64,000 nucleotides of DNA from Chlorobium sp. (GCA_028280025.1 JANQMO010000033.1:26708-90707), one strand, 5' to 3'; counted from the stretch's first letter, positions 8,707 to 18,555 are shown. Notes: generated by a model from the sequence alone, not told the origin. Program-made: numbers and translations.

Positions 8707-10218
8707 ATGGGTTATTCAACTGACATAGTCATAATCGGTTCGGGTATCGGCGGCCTTACCGCAGCTGCCATGCTCCAGGAACGCGGGTTTTCCACGGTTA
8801 CACTGGAAAAGAATGCAACTCCCGGAGGCAGTTGCTCATCGTTCAGGAGAGCGGGCTACACGTTTGATGCCGGTGCCTCGGTTTTTTACGGTTTTTCAGA
8901 TAATGACAGATACGGAACCCTGAACCTGCATGACCGGATATTCCGCAAACTCGGTATTGAGGTGCCGGTAATACCTGATCCTGTACAGATTCATTATCAT
9001 CTTCCTGATGATATCGATATTCCGGTGTATTATCACAAGGAGCAGTTTCTCTCTCGTCTGATCGAGCGCTTCCCGAGTGAAGAACGCGGCATAAGAGCGT
9101 TTTATCGCGAGCTTGAATCGGTTCATGATATTCTCAGCGCTCTTCCTGCGGGTTCTCTTGAAGACCCTGCACATATCCTTTCAGTGGCCGGTAATCATCC
9201 TGCCAAGGTTTTTGCTCTTGCATTGAAGACGTTCCAGTCAATGGGGGGGACAGCGAGACGCTATGTCAGTGACAAAAAGCTGCTGCGTTTTTTCGATATG
9301 GAAGCTTATGCATGGGCTGTTCAGGACGCGCTTGCCACACCGCTGGTAAATGCCGGGATCTGCCTCGCTGACCGGCATCTCGGAGGTATTCACTACCCGG
9401 TCGGCGGATCGGGCGCCATTCCTGAGGCTCTTTGCAGCGGTATCAGGAAATTCGGCGGGAAGATTCTTTTCAATACAGAGGTTTCGGAGATTCTTGTCAG
9501 CAGCGGAAAAGCCGAAGGCGTTCGTCTTGCCGACGGCGAGGTGATTACGGCAAAGGCCGTTATCAGCAATGCGACGGTTTGGGATACGTGTAACCGTCTG
9601 CTGAAAGATATCCGGTACAGGATCGAGGACGACGACTATCACCTTGCGCCAAGCTGGTTTCAGATGTTTCTGGGTATCGATGCATCGGTTATTCCCAAAG
9701 ATTTCAATGTTCATCATATTTTTGTGGATAGCTGGATGGAGTATTCAATGCCCGGCGGGACAATTTATCTCTCTCTACCCTCTCTTCTCGATCCAACGGT
9801 TGCCCCGCCGGGTAAACATGTCCTTCATGCTTTCGTTACAGATGAAATGGGCCGGTGGAAAAATTTCCGTATCCGGAAAAGCACGTATACGAAAGAGAAG
9901 AAGCAGTATGCCCGAGCGCTGTTGAAACGAATCGAAAAACTTCTGCCGGGAATAAGGGACGCCGTCGAGCTTGAAATTTTCGCTACTCCATTCACCCATG
10001 AGCGTTACCTCAACAGGTATAAAGGAACCTATGGCGCGCAACTCTTTGCCGGACAGAATGTTCTGCAGAAGCCCCAGAACCGGACTGCTGTCAGAAACCT
10101 GTTTGCTGCGGGAGATAGTACTTTTCCCGGACAGGGCGTCATAGCAGTAACCTATTCGGGGGTTTCATGCGCTTCCTACATTGCCAGAAAACTCGGTAAT
10201 CCCCTTGACTATCTCTAA
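8707..10218 (+). CDS. crtH: Carotenoid cis-trans isomerase (CrtH/CrtISO-like) or related desaturase
   Basis: 503 residues, FAD-dependent amine-oxidase/phytoene-desaturase superfamily. The dinucleotide-binding motif is at the very start (VIIGSGIGGLTAAAMLQERGF), with LEKNATPGGSCSSF after it. The C-terminal FAD motif is NLFAAGDSTFPGQGVIAVTYSG, matching CrtISO/CrtH better than CrtI. The isomerase turns poly-cis lycopene into all-trans for chlorobactene or isorenieratene synthesis. It lies a few kb from two chlorosome genes, an arrangement that fits green sulfur bacteria. I cannot exclude a desaturase role. Confidence 0.75.
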   Translation: MGYSTDIVIIGSGIGGLTAAAMLQERGFSTVTLEKNATPGGSCSSFRRAGYTFDAGASVFYGFSDNDRYGTLNLHDRIFRKLGIEVPVIPDPVQIHYHLPDDIDIPVYYHKEQFLSRLIERFPSEERGIRAFYRELESVHDILSALPAGSLEDPAHILSVAGNHPAKVFALALKTFQSMGGTARRYVSDKKLLRFFDMEAYAWAVQDALATPLVNAGICLADRHLGGIHYPVGGSGAIPEALCSGIRKFGGKILFNTEVSEILVSSGKAEGVRLADGEVITAKAVISNATVWDTCNRLLKDIRYRIEDDDYHLAPSWFQMFLGIDASVIPKDFNVHHIFVDSWMEYSMPGGTIYLSLPSLLDPTVAPPGKHVLHAFVTDEMGRWKNFRIRKSTYTKEKKQYARALLKRIEKLLPGIRDAVELEIFATPFTHERYLNRYKGTYGAQLFAGQNVLQKPQNRTAVRNLFAAGDSTFPGQGVIAVTYSGVSCASYIARKLGNPLDYL

Positions 10219-10235
10219 GCCGCAGTCTTTCTGAC

Positions 10236-11456
10236 CTATCCTGTGGCAAGCAGCATATCGATTTCCCTGCTTGATAAACCGGTGATTTCAGCAACCGACT
10301 TTTGTGTTACATACCCCTTGAATGTATAGGTCCCTTTGCGCAGGCTGTGGCTGTTCCAGAGAATTTCAGTGATTGTTTCATGCCTGGTAAGTTTCATCAG
10401 GAACGGAAGGAGGGTGTTGGTCAGGGCAAACGAAGCAGTTCTTGCTACGGCCGAGGGTATATTCGGTACGCAGTAATGCGTGACACCGTGTTTGACAAAT
10501 ATGGGATTTGAATGGGTCGTATGGCGGCTTGTAGCAAAACAGGCTCCCTGATCAATCGAGACGTCGATAACCACCGAACCGAACCGCATGGATGTAATGA
10601 CTTCTTCGCTGACAATCGGTTTGATCAGTTTTTGCTTCGGGCTCAAAGCGCCGATCATGACATCCGATATACGTGCAACTTCAGCGATATAGTGTTCGTT
10701 GGCAATAGCCGTGACAATATGGCGGTTGAAAAAGGCCTCAAAACGGCGGAGTCTGTTGATTTCCCTGTCAATTACAGTGACTTGTGCTCCAAGCCCAAGT
10801 GCATCCTGGGCAGCAAACAGTCCTACGGTTCCGGCGCCGATAATCGTGATATGAGCAGGCGGAACACCCGCAATGCCTCCGAGCAGAATGCCTCTGCCCC
10901 CGTAACCCGTTTCGAGGTACTTTGCCGCTGTCTGGATGGCAAGTGATCCTGCAATCTCGCTCAATGTCCTGACAATCGGCAATTCACCGTCCCTTGTTTC
11001 GATGAATTCAAATCCCAGTGCGGTTATGTTTTTTTCAAGAAAGGTTCTGACAAAGGATTTTTTCACTGAACCGAGATGGACCGCCGAGATCAGCATCTGG
11101 TTGTGCTTGAAAAGAGCCGCTTCCTGAGGGAGTGGCGGTGAGACCTTGACGATGACATTTGCATTTTCATAGAGGAGCTCCGGAGATTCGGTGATATAGG
11201 CACCTGCTTCGGCATATTCATCATCAGAAAAATTACTGGCAGAACCGGCATTTTTTTCAACAAGGATCCTTACCCCGTTTTCACTGAGGATTTTCACGCC
11301 GGCCGGACAGAGAGCGACTCTTCGCTCATCGATAGCCCTTTCTTTAGGTATCCCCAGAGCGATATTTATTTTTTTGTCGGATTTGATAAGCCAGCGTTCA
11401 AGGGTTTTGATCCCCAGATCATAGTCGATTCCTTCAAATCCTCCGCTGTATCCCAT
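10236..11456 (-). CDS. ald: Alanine dehydrogenase / PNT-family enzyme
   Basis: 406 residues. The N-terminal catalytic domain has GIPKERAIDERRVALCPAGVK (substrate-binding Lys/Arg) and the MLISAVHLGS segment with the catalytic His. The NAD domain follows: VPPAHITIIGAGTVGLFAAQDALGLGAQVTVIDR. The end, about 45 residues past GVTHYCVPNIPSAVARTAS, is longer than in many Ald enzymes. It interconverts alanine with pyruvate and ammonia. It is convergent with crtH, leaving only 17 bases between them. Confidence 0.85.
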   Translation of the reverse strand: MGYSGGFEGIDYDLGIKTLERWLIKSDKKINIALGIPKERAIDERRVALCPAGVKILSENGVRILVEKNAGSASNFSDDEYAEAGAYITESPELLYENANVIVKVSPPLPQEAALFKHNQMLISAVHLGSVKKSFVRTFLEKNITALGFEFIETRDGELPIVRTLSEIAGSLAIQTAAKYLETGYGGRGILLGGIAGVPPAHITIIGAGTVGLFAAQDALGLGAQVTVIDREINRLRRFEAFFNRHIVTAIANEHYIAEVARISDVMIGALSPKQKLIKPIVSEEVITSMRFGSVVIDVSIDQGACFATSRHTTHSNPIFVKHGVTHYCVPNIPSAVARTASFALTNTLLPFLMKLTRHETITEILWNSHSLRKGTYTFKGYVTQKSVAEITGLSSREIDMLLATG

Positions 11457-11516
11457 GATGTTTCAAGGGTATGTGTTTTTCTGAAGCGATTGTTGCAAGA
11501 AAGGGTTGTTCATAAT

Positions 11517-12212
11517 CTAAGTACCGAGCGCAGCTTTTTTCAACCGGGTAATGTGCCAGGTGATATCGATTTCTTTCGGACAGGCGTTAACGCAGTTATA
11601 GACTGTATAGCATTTCCAGATACCCTTGTCGGTGGTGACTTTGTCAAGTCTTGCCCGACCGGCTTGGTCACGGGAGTCGAAAATGAAACGGTATGATTTC
11701 AAAAGAGCTGCAGGGCCGAGATAGTCCTGGTTCGACCACGATGTCGGACAGGCATGTGTACAGGCGCCGCAGAGGATGCATCGGGTCGACTCTTCGATTA
11801 TTGCATGTTCAGCCGGACTTTGCAGTCTTTCTCTGTCGGGAGGAGGGTCGTTGTTGATAAAGTAGGGCATGACAGCCTGGTATTTTTCCCAGAACATAGT
11901 CGTGTCGACTATAAGGTCTTTTTCGACCGGAGCGCCCGGGAGAGGCTCTACTTGTATACGGTTACCATGCAATTGGCGAAGCAATGTGGAGCATGCAAGG
12001 CGGTTTTCACCATTAATGAGCATGGCATCGCTTCCGCAGACACCGTGACCGCACGATTTTCTCACGGCAAGAGTACTGTCCTGTTCCGACTGGATTCTAA
12101 GCAGGGCGTCAAGTACCCTTTCGTGAGGAGCCGCCTCTACGGAAAATTCCTGAAAACAGGGCTTTGAGTCTTTTTCAGGATCAAAACGAAAAACAATTAC
12201 CGTATAGACCAT
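11517..12212 (-). CDS. Succinate dehydrogenase/fumarate reductase iron-sulfur subunit
   Basis: 231 residues. The plant-type [2Fe-2S] cysteines are in KSCGHGVCGSDAM and a later C in RLACSTL; the C-terminal part holds CILCGACTHACP and CVNACPKEI for the [4Fe-4S] and [3Fe-4S] clusters. This is the B subunit that carries electrons from FAD to quinone; in green sulfur bacteria it serves the reverse TCA cycle as fumarate reductase. No A or C subunit lies beside it, so it is an orphan here. Confidence 0.88.
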   Translation of the reverse strand: MVYTVIVFRFDPEKDSKPCFQEFSVEAAPHERVLDALLRIQSEQDSTLAVRKSCGHGVCGSDAMLINGENRLACSTLLRQLHGNRIQVEPLPGAPVEKDLIVDTTMFWEKYQAVMPYFINNDPPPDRERLQSPAEHAIIEESTRCILCGACTHACPTSWSNQDYLGPAALLKSYRFIFDSRDQAGRARLDKVTTDKGIWKCYTVYNCVNACPKEIDITWHITRLKKAALGT

Positions 12213-12281
12213 TACATCCAGGTCAGATCATTCAGCGTTCATAATGACAGGAAATCTGTTTTCCCGGTGCGAATGGGCATA

Positions 12282-12977
12282 TCAGCCCTGTTTTTTAACA
12301 GAGCTTGCCTTGATATGCACCCGTTCGACGGGGGCGGTTTCCTCCTCGCATGATTTGCACGCGGCTCCGGGGAGATGCAGCTTGCCGCCTGAGATGCTGC
12401 ACAGTGTATTCGATGCGCCCTCCAGCAAGCCTTTTGATCCGGCGCCTACCATGTTTGCGGGAGCCTGAAGAAACGGCAGGGCATCAAAAACGTTTTTTCC
12501 TGCAAGACGTGACGCGAGGCCTATGCCTCCGGCGATGTTCCGTATAGAGGTTATAGGATTCAGTTGTCCGTCCCTGACACGATTGACAATGTTGCCGATT
12601 CCTGAGGGCAGCTGGTTGACAACGTTATAGCCGATTGTCTGCGCGTAGGAGACAAATTCCGGTACGTTCAGACCGAGAACAATCCGCCGGAACATTTCGG
12701 CCCTGGAAAGTATCCTTATTTCACCGTCCTTTACGATCCTTGTCTGACAGGCAAGGCGTCCTCCTGCATCTGCAAGGCTGCCGGAAATAAATGCCTTTTC
12801 GATATCACTGCGTTCTGTCAGGCAATCCATTCCTTTATGGACATAAACGAAGCAGCTTTGACAGATCCCGCTTCCCCCGCAGATGTATCCGATATGACAG
12901 TTGTTCTTTTTTGCTACGTCAAGAAGCACATCTCCCGGTTGTGCCTCGACCTCGACATCATTGATATACATGTGCAT
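12282..12977 (-). CDS. Chlorosome envelope protein of the CsmI/CsmJ/CsmX family
   Basis: 231 residues from the ATG at 12977, chosen because GGGG sits 7 nt upstream and because the ferredoxin fold begins there (MYINDVEV); a longer frame to 13073 adds an unlikely leader. The N-terminal domain has IGYICGGSGICQSCFVYV plus a later RLACQT, the four [2Fe-2S] ligands. Next comes a Gly/Ile-rich amphipathic segment (about residues 110-190) that should lie on the lipid monolayer, and a C-terminal Cys pair (ACKSCEEE). Such proteins pass electrons into the chlorosome for redox quenching. The neighbour upstream is a paralogue. Confidence 0.85.
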   Translation of the reverse strand: MHMYINDVEVEAQPGDVLLDVAKKNNCHIGYICGGSGICQSCFVYVHKGMDCLTERSDIEKAFISGSLADAGGRLACQTRIVKDGEIRILSRAEMFRRIVLGLNVPEFVSYAQTIGYNVVNQLPSGIGNIVNRVRDGQLNPITSIRNIAGGIGLASRLAGKNVFDALPFLQAPANMVGAGSKGLLEGASNTLCSISGGKLHLPGAACKSCEEETAPVERVHIKASSVKKQG

Positions 12978-13096
12978 AAGTGATCCCCATTGACCGTTCA
13001 TTGTTGCCAGGAAAAACGAAACGTAACGTCTACAAGAATATAACTTTTTTTTCAGAAGAGCGCTTTGGCGCATAATCGAACAACGTCACATCAAGT

Positions 13097-13124
13097 ACGC
13101 TCCGGTATCAGTTGACCGGAGCGT
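13097..13124 (-). other. 10-bp hairpin straddling the stop codon of the upstream csm gene
   Basis: ACGCTCCGGT (13097-13106) pairs perfectly with ACCGGAGCGT (13115-13124), with an 8-nt loop. It covers the last codons and stop of the csm gene that ends at 13108 and lies between the two paralogues. No T-run follows. It may be a stabiliser or partial terminator that sets the ratio of the two proteins (inference). Confidence 0.55.
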
Positions 13125-13770
13125 GCTTATGCTGTTTGAGAGATGTATCGATCTCGGGGGACGTTTTTTTTTCTGCCTTTTTTTTGTCAGGGTGCTCCTT
13201 TGTGCTTTCATTGCCGTCAGTGGCAGCCGGGACATACTCGCGAGTGAAGGCCTTTGTTTTCTTTCCCCAGCCGAGAGAGCCCTGGACGGCCATTACAACC
13301 AGTTCGAGCGCGCCTGCAACCGCGCCGGCAATATCTGTGACCAACTGCCATGTTTCGAGTTTTCCTGTCGAGAAGCGTTGTGCCTGCATGGCAATGGTTT
13401 CAGGGAACTTGACCAGAGATTCCCATCCCATCTTTGCCTGGTATGGAATGATCTCCTGCGGTTTTTTCTCAACCATTCTTTTGACTTCCTCCACTGTGGT
13501 AAGGAGCTTTACCGTTCCCAGTTTTTCAAGGGTTGTCAGACAGGCTACCCGTATCCCTTCATCGATCAGACGGTCGGAAAGCATTGCTTTTTCACGGTCG
13601 TCGAGGGGGGAAAGCAGGTGCATTCCTTCGAGCACTTTAACGTAACAGGTCTGGCAGATACCGTTTGCTCCGCAGAAGTACCCGATATGTGCATGGTTTT
13701 TACGTGCAACATCAATAAGTCTTTCGCCGGGCTTGGCCTCGAATTGTTTATCGTTTATGTGTACAAACAT
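13108..13770 (-). CDS. Chlorosome envelope protein of the CsmI/CsmJ/CsmX family
   Basis: 220 residues. The ferredoxin-like N-terminus reads VHINDKQFEAKPGERLIDVARKN, then IGYFCGANGICQTCYVKV and RVACLT, giving four [2Fe-2S] Cys. The middle is helical and amphipathic with a hydrophobic stretch near AGAVAGALELVVMAVQGSLG; the tail is Lys/Glu/His-rich. Length suits CsmX or CsmJ; I cannot separate the two by eye. It is the first gene of a pair with the paralogue at 12282-12977, 130 bases downstream. Confidence 0.85.
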   Translation of the reverse strand: MFVHINDKQFEAKPGERLIDVARKNHAHIGYFCGANGICQTCYVKVLEGMHLLSPLDDREKAMLSDRLIDEGIRVACLTTLEKLGTVKLLTTVEEVKRMVEKKPQEIIPYQAKMGWESLVKFPETIAMQAQRFSTGKLETWQLVTDIAGAVAGALELVVMAVQGSLGWGKKTKAFTREYVPAATDGNESTKEHPDKKKAEKKTSPEIDTSLKQHKHAPVN

Positions 13771-13911
13771 TGGTATGTGATTTAGTGTTTATATGCTCGC
13801 GTTTCAATTCACCTAACCGGCTTCACAGGTTAAAAAGTTGCCCGAAAGGGGATTATTTATGTCCGGTTTAAGCGGCGAGACAGAAAAGAGGGTGATGCAG
13901 ATCTCTTGATT

Positions 13912-16900
13912 TCATGCAAGTTTTCTCAGAAGGGTACCGTAATGGCTCATGAGTTCGGATGGCCCGTTTGCTGCTTCCGGGGGATTATGCAGGACGAGTT
14001 TCATTGTTCTGCCTTCCTGAAAACGCGGTCTGTAACGCTGCATCCATTCTGACTGTACTGATGTGACAAGTGCCTGGAAGAAAGGCTGGTTATAGAAATC
14101 CGGCCGGTTTTCCCCGGGAAGGTGCAGGGTGCAGATATCATGCTGTATATCCACCTTGGCAAGGCCGAGGGATGAGCAGAGGTTTTTGAAGTCTGTAAGG
14201 TTGATCAGGTTTTCAACGTCGGGAGGAAGAGGGCCGAAACGGTCACGCAGTTCTTTTCTTATGGCATCAGTCTCTTTTTTTGTCGAGCTTTTTGAGAGTT
14301 TGTCATAAAAAGAGAAACGCTCCTGTGTAGACGATACATAGTAATCCGGAATAAGGGCGTCAAAATAAAATACCATGTCGGTACTGTCGGCAGAAAGGAT
14401 TGGCTGTGATTCCTTTTCAGCAAACAGTCCGGTGAATTCGCCGCTTTTAAGTTCTGAAACAGCCTGTTCCAGCAGTTTCTGGTAGAGATCGAAACCAAGT
14501 TCATGGATCGCTCCGGACTGTTCGGCCCCAAGCAGGTTGCCTGCTCCCCTGATATCCAGGTCCCGCAATGCGATATTGAAGCCGGAACCGAGTTCGGTGA
14601 AACTTTCTATGACAGCAAGCCGCTGCAGGGCCTCTCTTTTGAGAGAGTGTACAGGCGGGATGATCAGGTAACAGTAAGCCTTTCGTTCGCTTCTTCCTAC
14701 ACGTCCCCGGAGCTGGTAAAGGTCTGAGAGTCCGAACATATCGGCACGGTTGATAATGATCGTGTTTGCGTTTGAAATATCGAGTCCGGAGCCGATGATC
14801 GATGTCGATATGAGTATATCGAGGTCATGGTTGATGAAGCGCATCATGACGTTTTCAAGTTCGGCTGTCGGCATTTGACCGTGTGCGATACCTGTTTTCG
14901 CTTCCGGTACCAGTTCCTGAAGTGTCGATTGAACCTGTTCCAGTCCGGAGATTCGATTGTGCAGGAAGAAGACCTGCCCTCTTCGTGTGATTTCGCGTTG
15001 GATGGCGGAGCGAAGGGTATCCTGATCGAACTGCGTGATGACGGTTTCGACAGGCTGACGGTTTCTGGGAGGTGTGGAAACGATCGAAAGGTCCCGCGCT
15101 CCGAGCATCGAGAACTGTAATGTTCTCGGGATCGGGGTTGCCGACATCGTGAGTGTATCCACCCCGGGAAAAGACTGACGGAGTTTTTCCTTTATACTGA
15201 CACCGAAATGCTGTTCTTCGTCAATGACGAGGAGGCCCAGATCCTGGAACTGAACATCTTTCGAGACAAGCCGGTGCGTACCGATAACAATGTCTACAAG
15301 TCCGCGGGAGATGCTTTTGACCAGCTCTTTCTGCTCTTTTCTGCTGATGAAACGACTCAGGAGGGCAATCGAGACAGGGAAATTTTCAAACCTTTTCTTG
15401 AATGTTTCCGCATGCTGGTGCGCAAGGATCGTCGTGGGCGTAAGGAGGGCTACCTGTTTTTTGGATTCTATCGCCTTGAAGGCGGCTCTCATGGCGATCT
15501 CGGTTTTTCCGAAACCTGCATCGCCGCAGATCAGCCGGTCCATGGGCGATGATGACCGCATATCTTTTTTAACGTCATCGATAGTCTTTAACTGGTCAGG
15601 GGTTTCTTCAAAAATAAATGCAGCGTCAAATTCCTTCTGAAAGATTGAGTCCGGGCTGAACGTGAAGCCCGGAGTCATTTTTCTCCTTGCATAGAGCTTG
15701 ATGAGTTTCGAAGCGATGTCTTTCAGTCGTTTCTTGACCTTTTCTTTCTTTGCTTTCCATTTCGGGCTGCCCAGTTTCGAAAGACCCGGCAAACTGCCTT
15801 CCGCGGCAGCGTATTTGGAGAGCAGGCCGATGTTCTGAATATTGACGTAGAGCTGATCTCCTCCTTCATATTCAACCAGGACGCTTTCCTGTTCGGAATT
15901 GCCGACATCAATGGTTTCAAGGGCTTTGAAAATACCGATGCCGTAATCTTCATGAACGATATAGTCGCCAACCTTCAGTTTTTGGAGATCGGCAAGGGAA
16001 ATGCCTTTGAAAGACCTTTTTTTATGCGACTTGTGGACGTGCAGCTTACCGAAAATGTCCGCTTCGGTAAAGATGTTGAGCTTCTCGAAAACAAAGCCGG
16101 AATGGAGGGAGAGGGCGTTCCAGTTTATTTCGATCAGCGACGATGTATCGGTCTCTTCTCTTTCTTCATTAACGAATTCGACAAGTTCATCGATCTCCTT
16201 TTTTGAATTGGTGGTGATGACGGGGGCTTGATTGCAGGACTGAGCGTCAGCAAGTTCTCTTGCCAGCAATTTGAAATTTGCATGCAGTTTCTTCTGGGCG
16301 TTCGAGCCGAAATCGAATGGCTGTTTTTCAAGGCGGTTGATCCATACGCAGACAAAATTGCTGATCTTCTTTTCGGTGTATCCGCTGTTCTCGGAACCCT
16401 TGAAAGAAGAAATGTCATCAACAATGATCAATGTTTCAGATGGAAGGTAATCAGCCAGGCTCCATGATTCGCTGTGTTCATCGGTGCTGTTTTTCGATTC
16501 CATGTTTCCCGTAAGAACAATTGACTCTATGGGTTCCCCTGAAAGCTGACTTGCAACATCGAATGAACGCAGCGAGGTTATGGTGTCTCCGAAAAACTCT
16601 GATCGTACAGGTTTCCTGTAGCCGAACGGGAAAATGTCGATAATTGAACCGCGGGCGGAGAAATCTCCCTCTTCTTCGACGAACTCTTTTTTTAAGTATC
16701 TGTTCTCGGTCAGGAATTCCGTTAGACGCTGGTATCCGGTATCCTGATCGATCTGTAAAGAAAGGAGTCGTGTTTCCAGTTCGCCGGGATTCTGGAGAGG
16801 AGTCAAGAGATCCTCGAAGGTTGCCAGAAGAACAATACGGCGTTGATCTGATAAGGCGGCAAGAGCGGGCGAAAGCTCATCCGACACGGTGTGAACCTTC

Positions 16901-17220
16901 TCTTTGCCCAGCAGTTCGGCGAGATCGTTGTCATATATATCAAAGGTGTTTCTGGAGCTGATGATGAGAAGAGGGATGTCAAGATCATTGAACAGACGTG
17001 CAGCGAAGAGAGATGAGAATGACCCTTGAATGCCGGATGCGAAGAGGGGCACTGAATCGGCAGGATTATGGCGCCTCGAACCGAGCGCCTGTGTGAATGA
17101 GCTGTATACCGGAGAGCGGGAGAGCGTATCGAAGAGATACGAAACGCTTCTTTTGGTGACCGAGGCGTAGGGGGTTTTTTCTTTGCTGCTTTCCTGCAGA
17201 GTTTCATAAAAATTTTGCAT
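13912..17220 (-). CDS. mfd: Transcription-repair coupling factor Mfd
   Basis: 1102 residues, family length. The N-terminal UvrB-like domains (UvrA binding) come first, then the RNA-polymerase-interacting domain (LKVGDYIVHEDYGIGIFKALE, the CarD/RID-type fold). The translocase follows, with Walker A GDAGFGKTEIAMRAAF, a DEEQHFGV Walker B box and SATPIPRTLQF. A RecG-like helicase motif (LRGRVGRSERKAYCYL) precedes the TRCF C-terminal domain. Mfd removes stalled RNA polymerase and recruits UvrA to the lesion. Monocistronic here. Confidence 0.97.
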   Translation of the reverse strand: MQNFYETLQESSKEKTPYASVTKRSVSYLFDTLSRSPVYSSFTQALGSRRHNPADSVPLFASGIQGSFSSLFAARLFNDLDIPLLIISSRNTFDIYDNDLAELLGKEKVHTVSDELSPALAALSDQRRIVLLATFEDLLTPLQNPGELETRLLSLQIDQDTGYQRLTEFLTENRYLKKEFVEEEGDFSARGSIIDIFPFGYRKPVRSEFFGDTITSLRSFDVASQLSGEPIESIVLTGNMESKNSTDEHSESWSLADYLPSETLIIVDDISSFKGSENSGYTEKKISNFVCVWINRLEKQPFDFGSNAQKKLHANFKLLARELADAQSCNQAPVITTNSKKEIDELVEFVNEEREETDTSSLIEINWNALSLHSGFVFEKLNIFTEADIFGKLHVHKSHKKRSFKGISLADLQKLKVGDYIVHEDYGIGIFKALETIDVGNSEQESVLVEYEGGDQLYVNIQNIGLLSKYAAAEGSLPGLSKLGSPKWKAKKEKVKKRLKDIASKLIKLYARRKMTPGFTFSPDSIFQKEFDAAFIFEETPDQLKTIDDVKKDMRSSSPMDRLICGDAGFGKTEIAMRAAFKAIESKKQVALLTPTTILAHQHAETFKKRFENFPVSIALLSRFISRKEQKELVKSISRGLVDIVIGTHRLVSKDVQFQDLGLLVIDEEQHFGVSIKEKLRQSFPGVDTLTMSATPIPRTLQFSMLGARDLSIVSTPPRNRQPVETVITQFDQDTLRSAIQREITRRGQVFFLHNRISGLEQVQSTLQELVPEAKTGIAHGQMPTAELENVMMRFINHDLDILISTSIIGSGLDISNANTIIINRADMFGLSDLYQLRGRVGRSERKAYCYLIIPPVHSLKREALQRLAVIESFTELGSGFNIALRDLDIRGAGNLLGAEQSGAIHELGFDLYQKLLEQAVSELKSGEFTGLFAEKESQPILSADSTDMVFYFDALIPDYYVSSTQERFSFYDKLSKSSTKKETDAIRKELRDRFGPLPPDVENLINLTDFKNLCSSLGLAKVDIQHDICTLHLPGENRPDFYNQPFFQALVTSVQSEWMQRYRPRFQEGRTMKLVLHNPPEAANGPSELMSHYGTLLRKLA

Positions 17221-17586
17221 AACCTATTTTACCCTAAACTGAGCGTTTCAACAAATGCTCCATAATACTAAGCTTATTAAAGACAATCTGTTATACTATA
17301 TTTTTATAGAGATTATCCCTCACCTGCCGGGTGAACGTGAAAACTGATAAAGAGCCGCATTTGTTAAAATCCCGACAAGTCGGGAAATGCCGATCATACC
17401 GAATCTGCTTCGTTACAGGGAACTTGCGGTAGATCAACTACAGCGGCATTCCCTGTGCCTTGCATCTTCGGTATGCTCGACAATCGCTCAATTTAGGTTT
17501 ACCACTGTTCTGGTCGGACTGATGATGATGTGTTCTTATTGAATGATTTTTTTTGAACCGGCGTTGGCTGCACTGACAGGTCAATA
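17221..17586. other. Intergenic region between mfd and the ABC ATPase gene, with palindromes
   Basis: 366 bases without a credible gene. It holds the divergent promoters of mfd and the ABC gene, a small palindrome CCCGACAAGTCGGG at 17371-17384, and the larger inverted repeat described separately at 17395-17475. Confidence 0.55.
17395..17475. repeat. 81-bp interrupted inverted repeat (possible structured RNA or miniature element)
   Basis: CATACCGAA at the left edge is matched by TTCGGTATG at the right edge, and CAGGGAA (17416-17422) by TTCCCTG (17449-17455). A short GTAG/CTAC stem sits in the middle. The arms can therefore fold into a three-part long hairpin with internal loops of similar size (12 and 11 nt). 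No coding frame or T-run accompanies it. It could be a dispersed repeat of this genome or a leader RNA for the ABC gene. Confidence 0.55.
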
Positions 17587-18555
17587 ATGCATAATATACT
17601 GGAAGTAAAAAACCTCAAGACCTACTATTCAACAGACAGCGGAACGGCAAGGGCGGTTGACGGTGTCAGTTTTTCCCTGCGGGACAACACAACGCTCGGT
17701 ATTGTCGGAGAGTCGGGGTGCGGCAAATCTGTCACGGCACTGTCGATCATGCGTCTTGTTCCTGTGCCGCCGGGATATTTTGCCGATGGTGAGATTTTCT
17801 GGGAAGGAAAGGATCTTCTCAAGGCATCCGAAGAAGAAATGAGGAAACTCAGAGGCGATGATATCGCCATGATTTTCCAGGAACCCATGAGCTCTCTCAA
17901 TCCGGTGTACACCTGCGGGAATCAGATTGTCGAACAGATTCTCATACATCGGGATGTTTCTCAAAAGGAAGCAAAGGAGAAGGCCGTCGAAATGCTTCAC
18001 CTTGTCGGGATTCCCAATCCTGCAGAACGTTTCAATGCCTATCCACATGAGCTTTCGGGCGGTATGCGCCAGCGTGTCATGATCGCGATGGCCTTGTCAT
18101 GTGAACCTTCACTGCTTATTGCCGATGAACCGACAACCGCGCTCGATGTTACCGTTCAGGCCCAGATACTCGAACTTGTCGGAAAGCTTCAGTCCGAGGT
18201 TGGAATGAGCGTTATTCTGATCACGCACGATTTCGGCGTCATTGCCGAGTTGTGCGAACAGGTTCTTGTGATGTATGCTTCAAAGATTGTTGAGGAGGGG
18301 AGTGTCAGTCAGATTTTTTCCAACCCTCTGCATCCCTATACCGCAGGATTGCTCAAGTCGATTCCAAGAATCGGTTCAAGACAGCAGCGCCTCAATGTTA
18401 TCGATGGAAACGTGCCCAGTGCGACCCGTCTGCCTGAAGGCTGCAGGTTTGCCAATCGTTGTCCGTTGTCTGACGACTATTGCCGTAACAATGAACCGCC
18501 GCTGGAGGTGTATGAAGAGGAGCATCGGGCGGCCTGCTGGAAAATACGTGCCTGA
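17587..18555 (+). CDS. Oligopeptide/dipeptide ABC transporter ATP-binding protein (OppD/DppD type)
   Basis: 322 residues. Walker A GESGCGKSV, Q-loop FQEPMSSLNPV, signature LSGGMRQRV, Walker B LLIADEPTTALD and the H-loop LITHDFG are all present. The C-terminal oligo_HPY extension has the expected Cys pattern: CRFANRCPLSDDYC and a later AACW. It powers import of peptides or similar solutes with a partner OppF-like ATPase and two permeases, none of which lie in the window. Confidence 0.9.
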   Translation: MHNILEVKNLKTYYSTDSGTARAVDGVSFSLRDNTTLGIVGESGCGKSVTALSIMRLVPVPPGYFADGEIFWEGKDLLKASEEEMRKLRGDDIAMIFQEPMSSLNPVYTCGNQIVEQILIHRDVSQKEAKEKAVEMLHLVGIPNPAERFNAYPHELSGGMRQRVMIAMALSCEPSLLIADEPTTALDVTVQAQILELVGKLQSEVGMSVILITHDFGVIAELCEQVLVMYASKIVEEGSVSQIFSNPLHPYTAGLLKSIPRIGSRQQRLNVIDGNVPSATRLPEGCRFANRCPLSDDYCRNNEPPLEVYEEEHRAACWKIRA

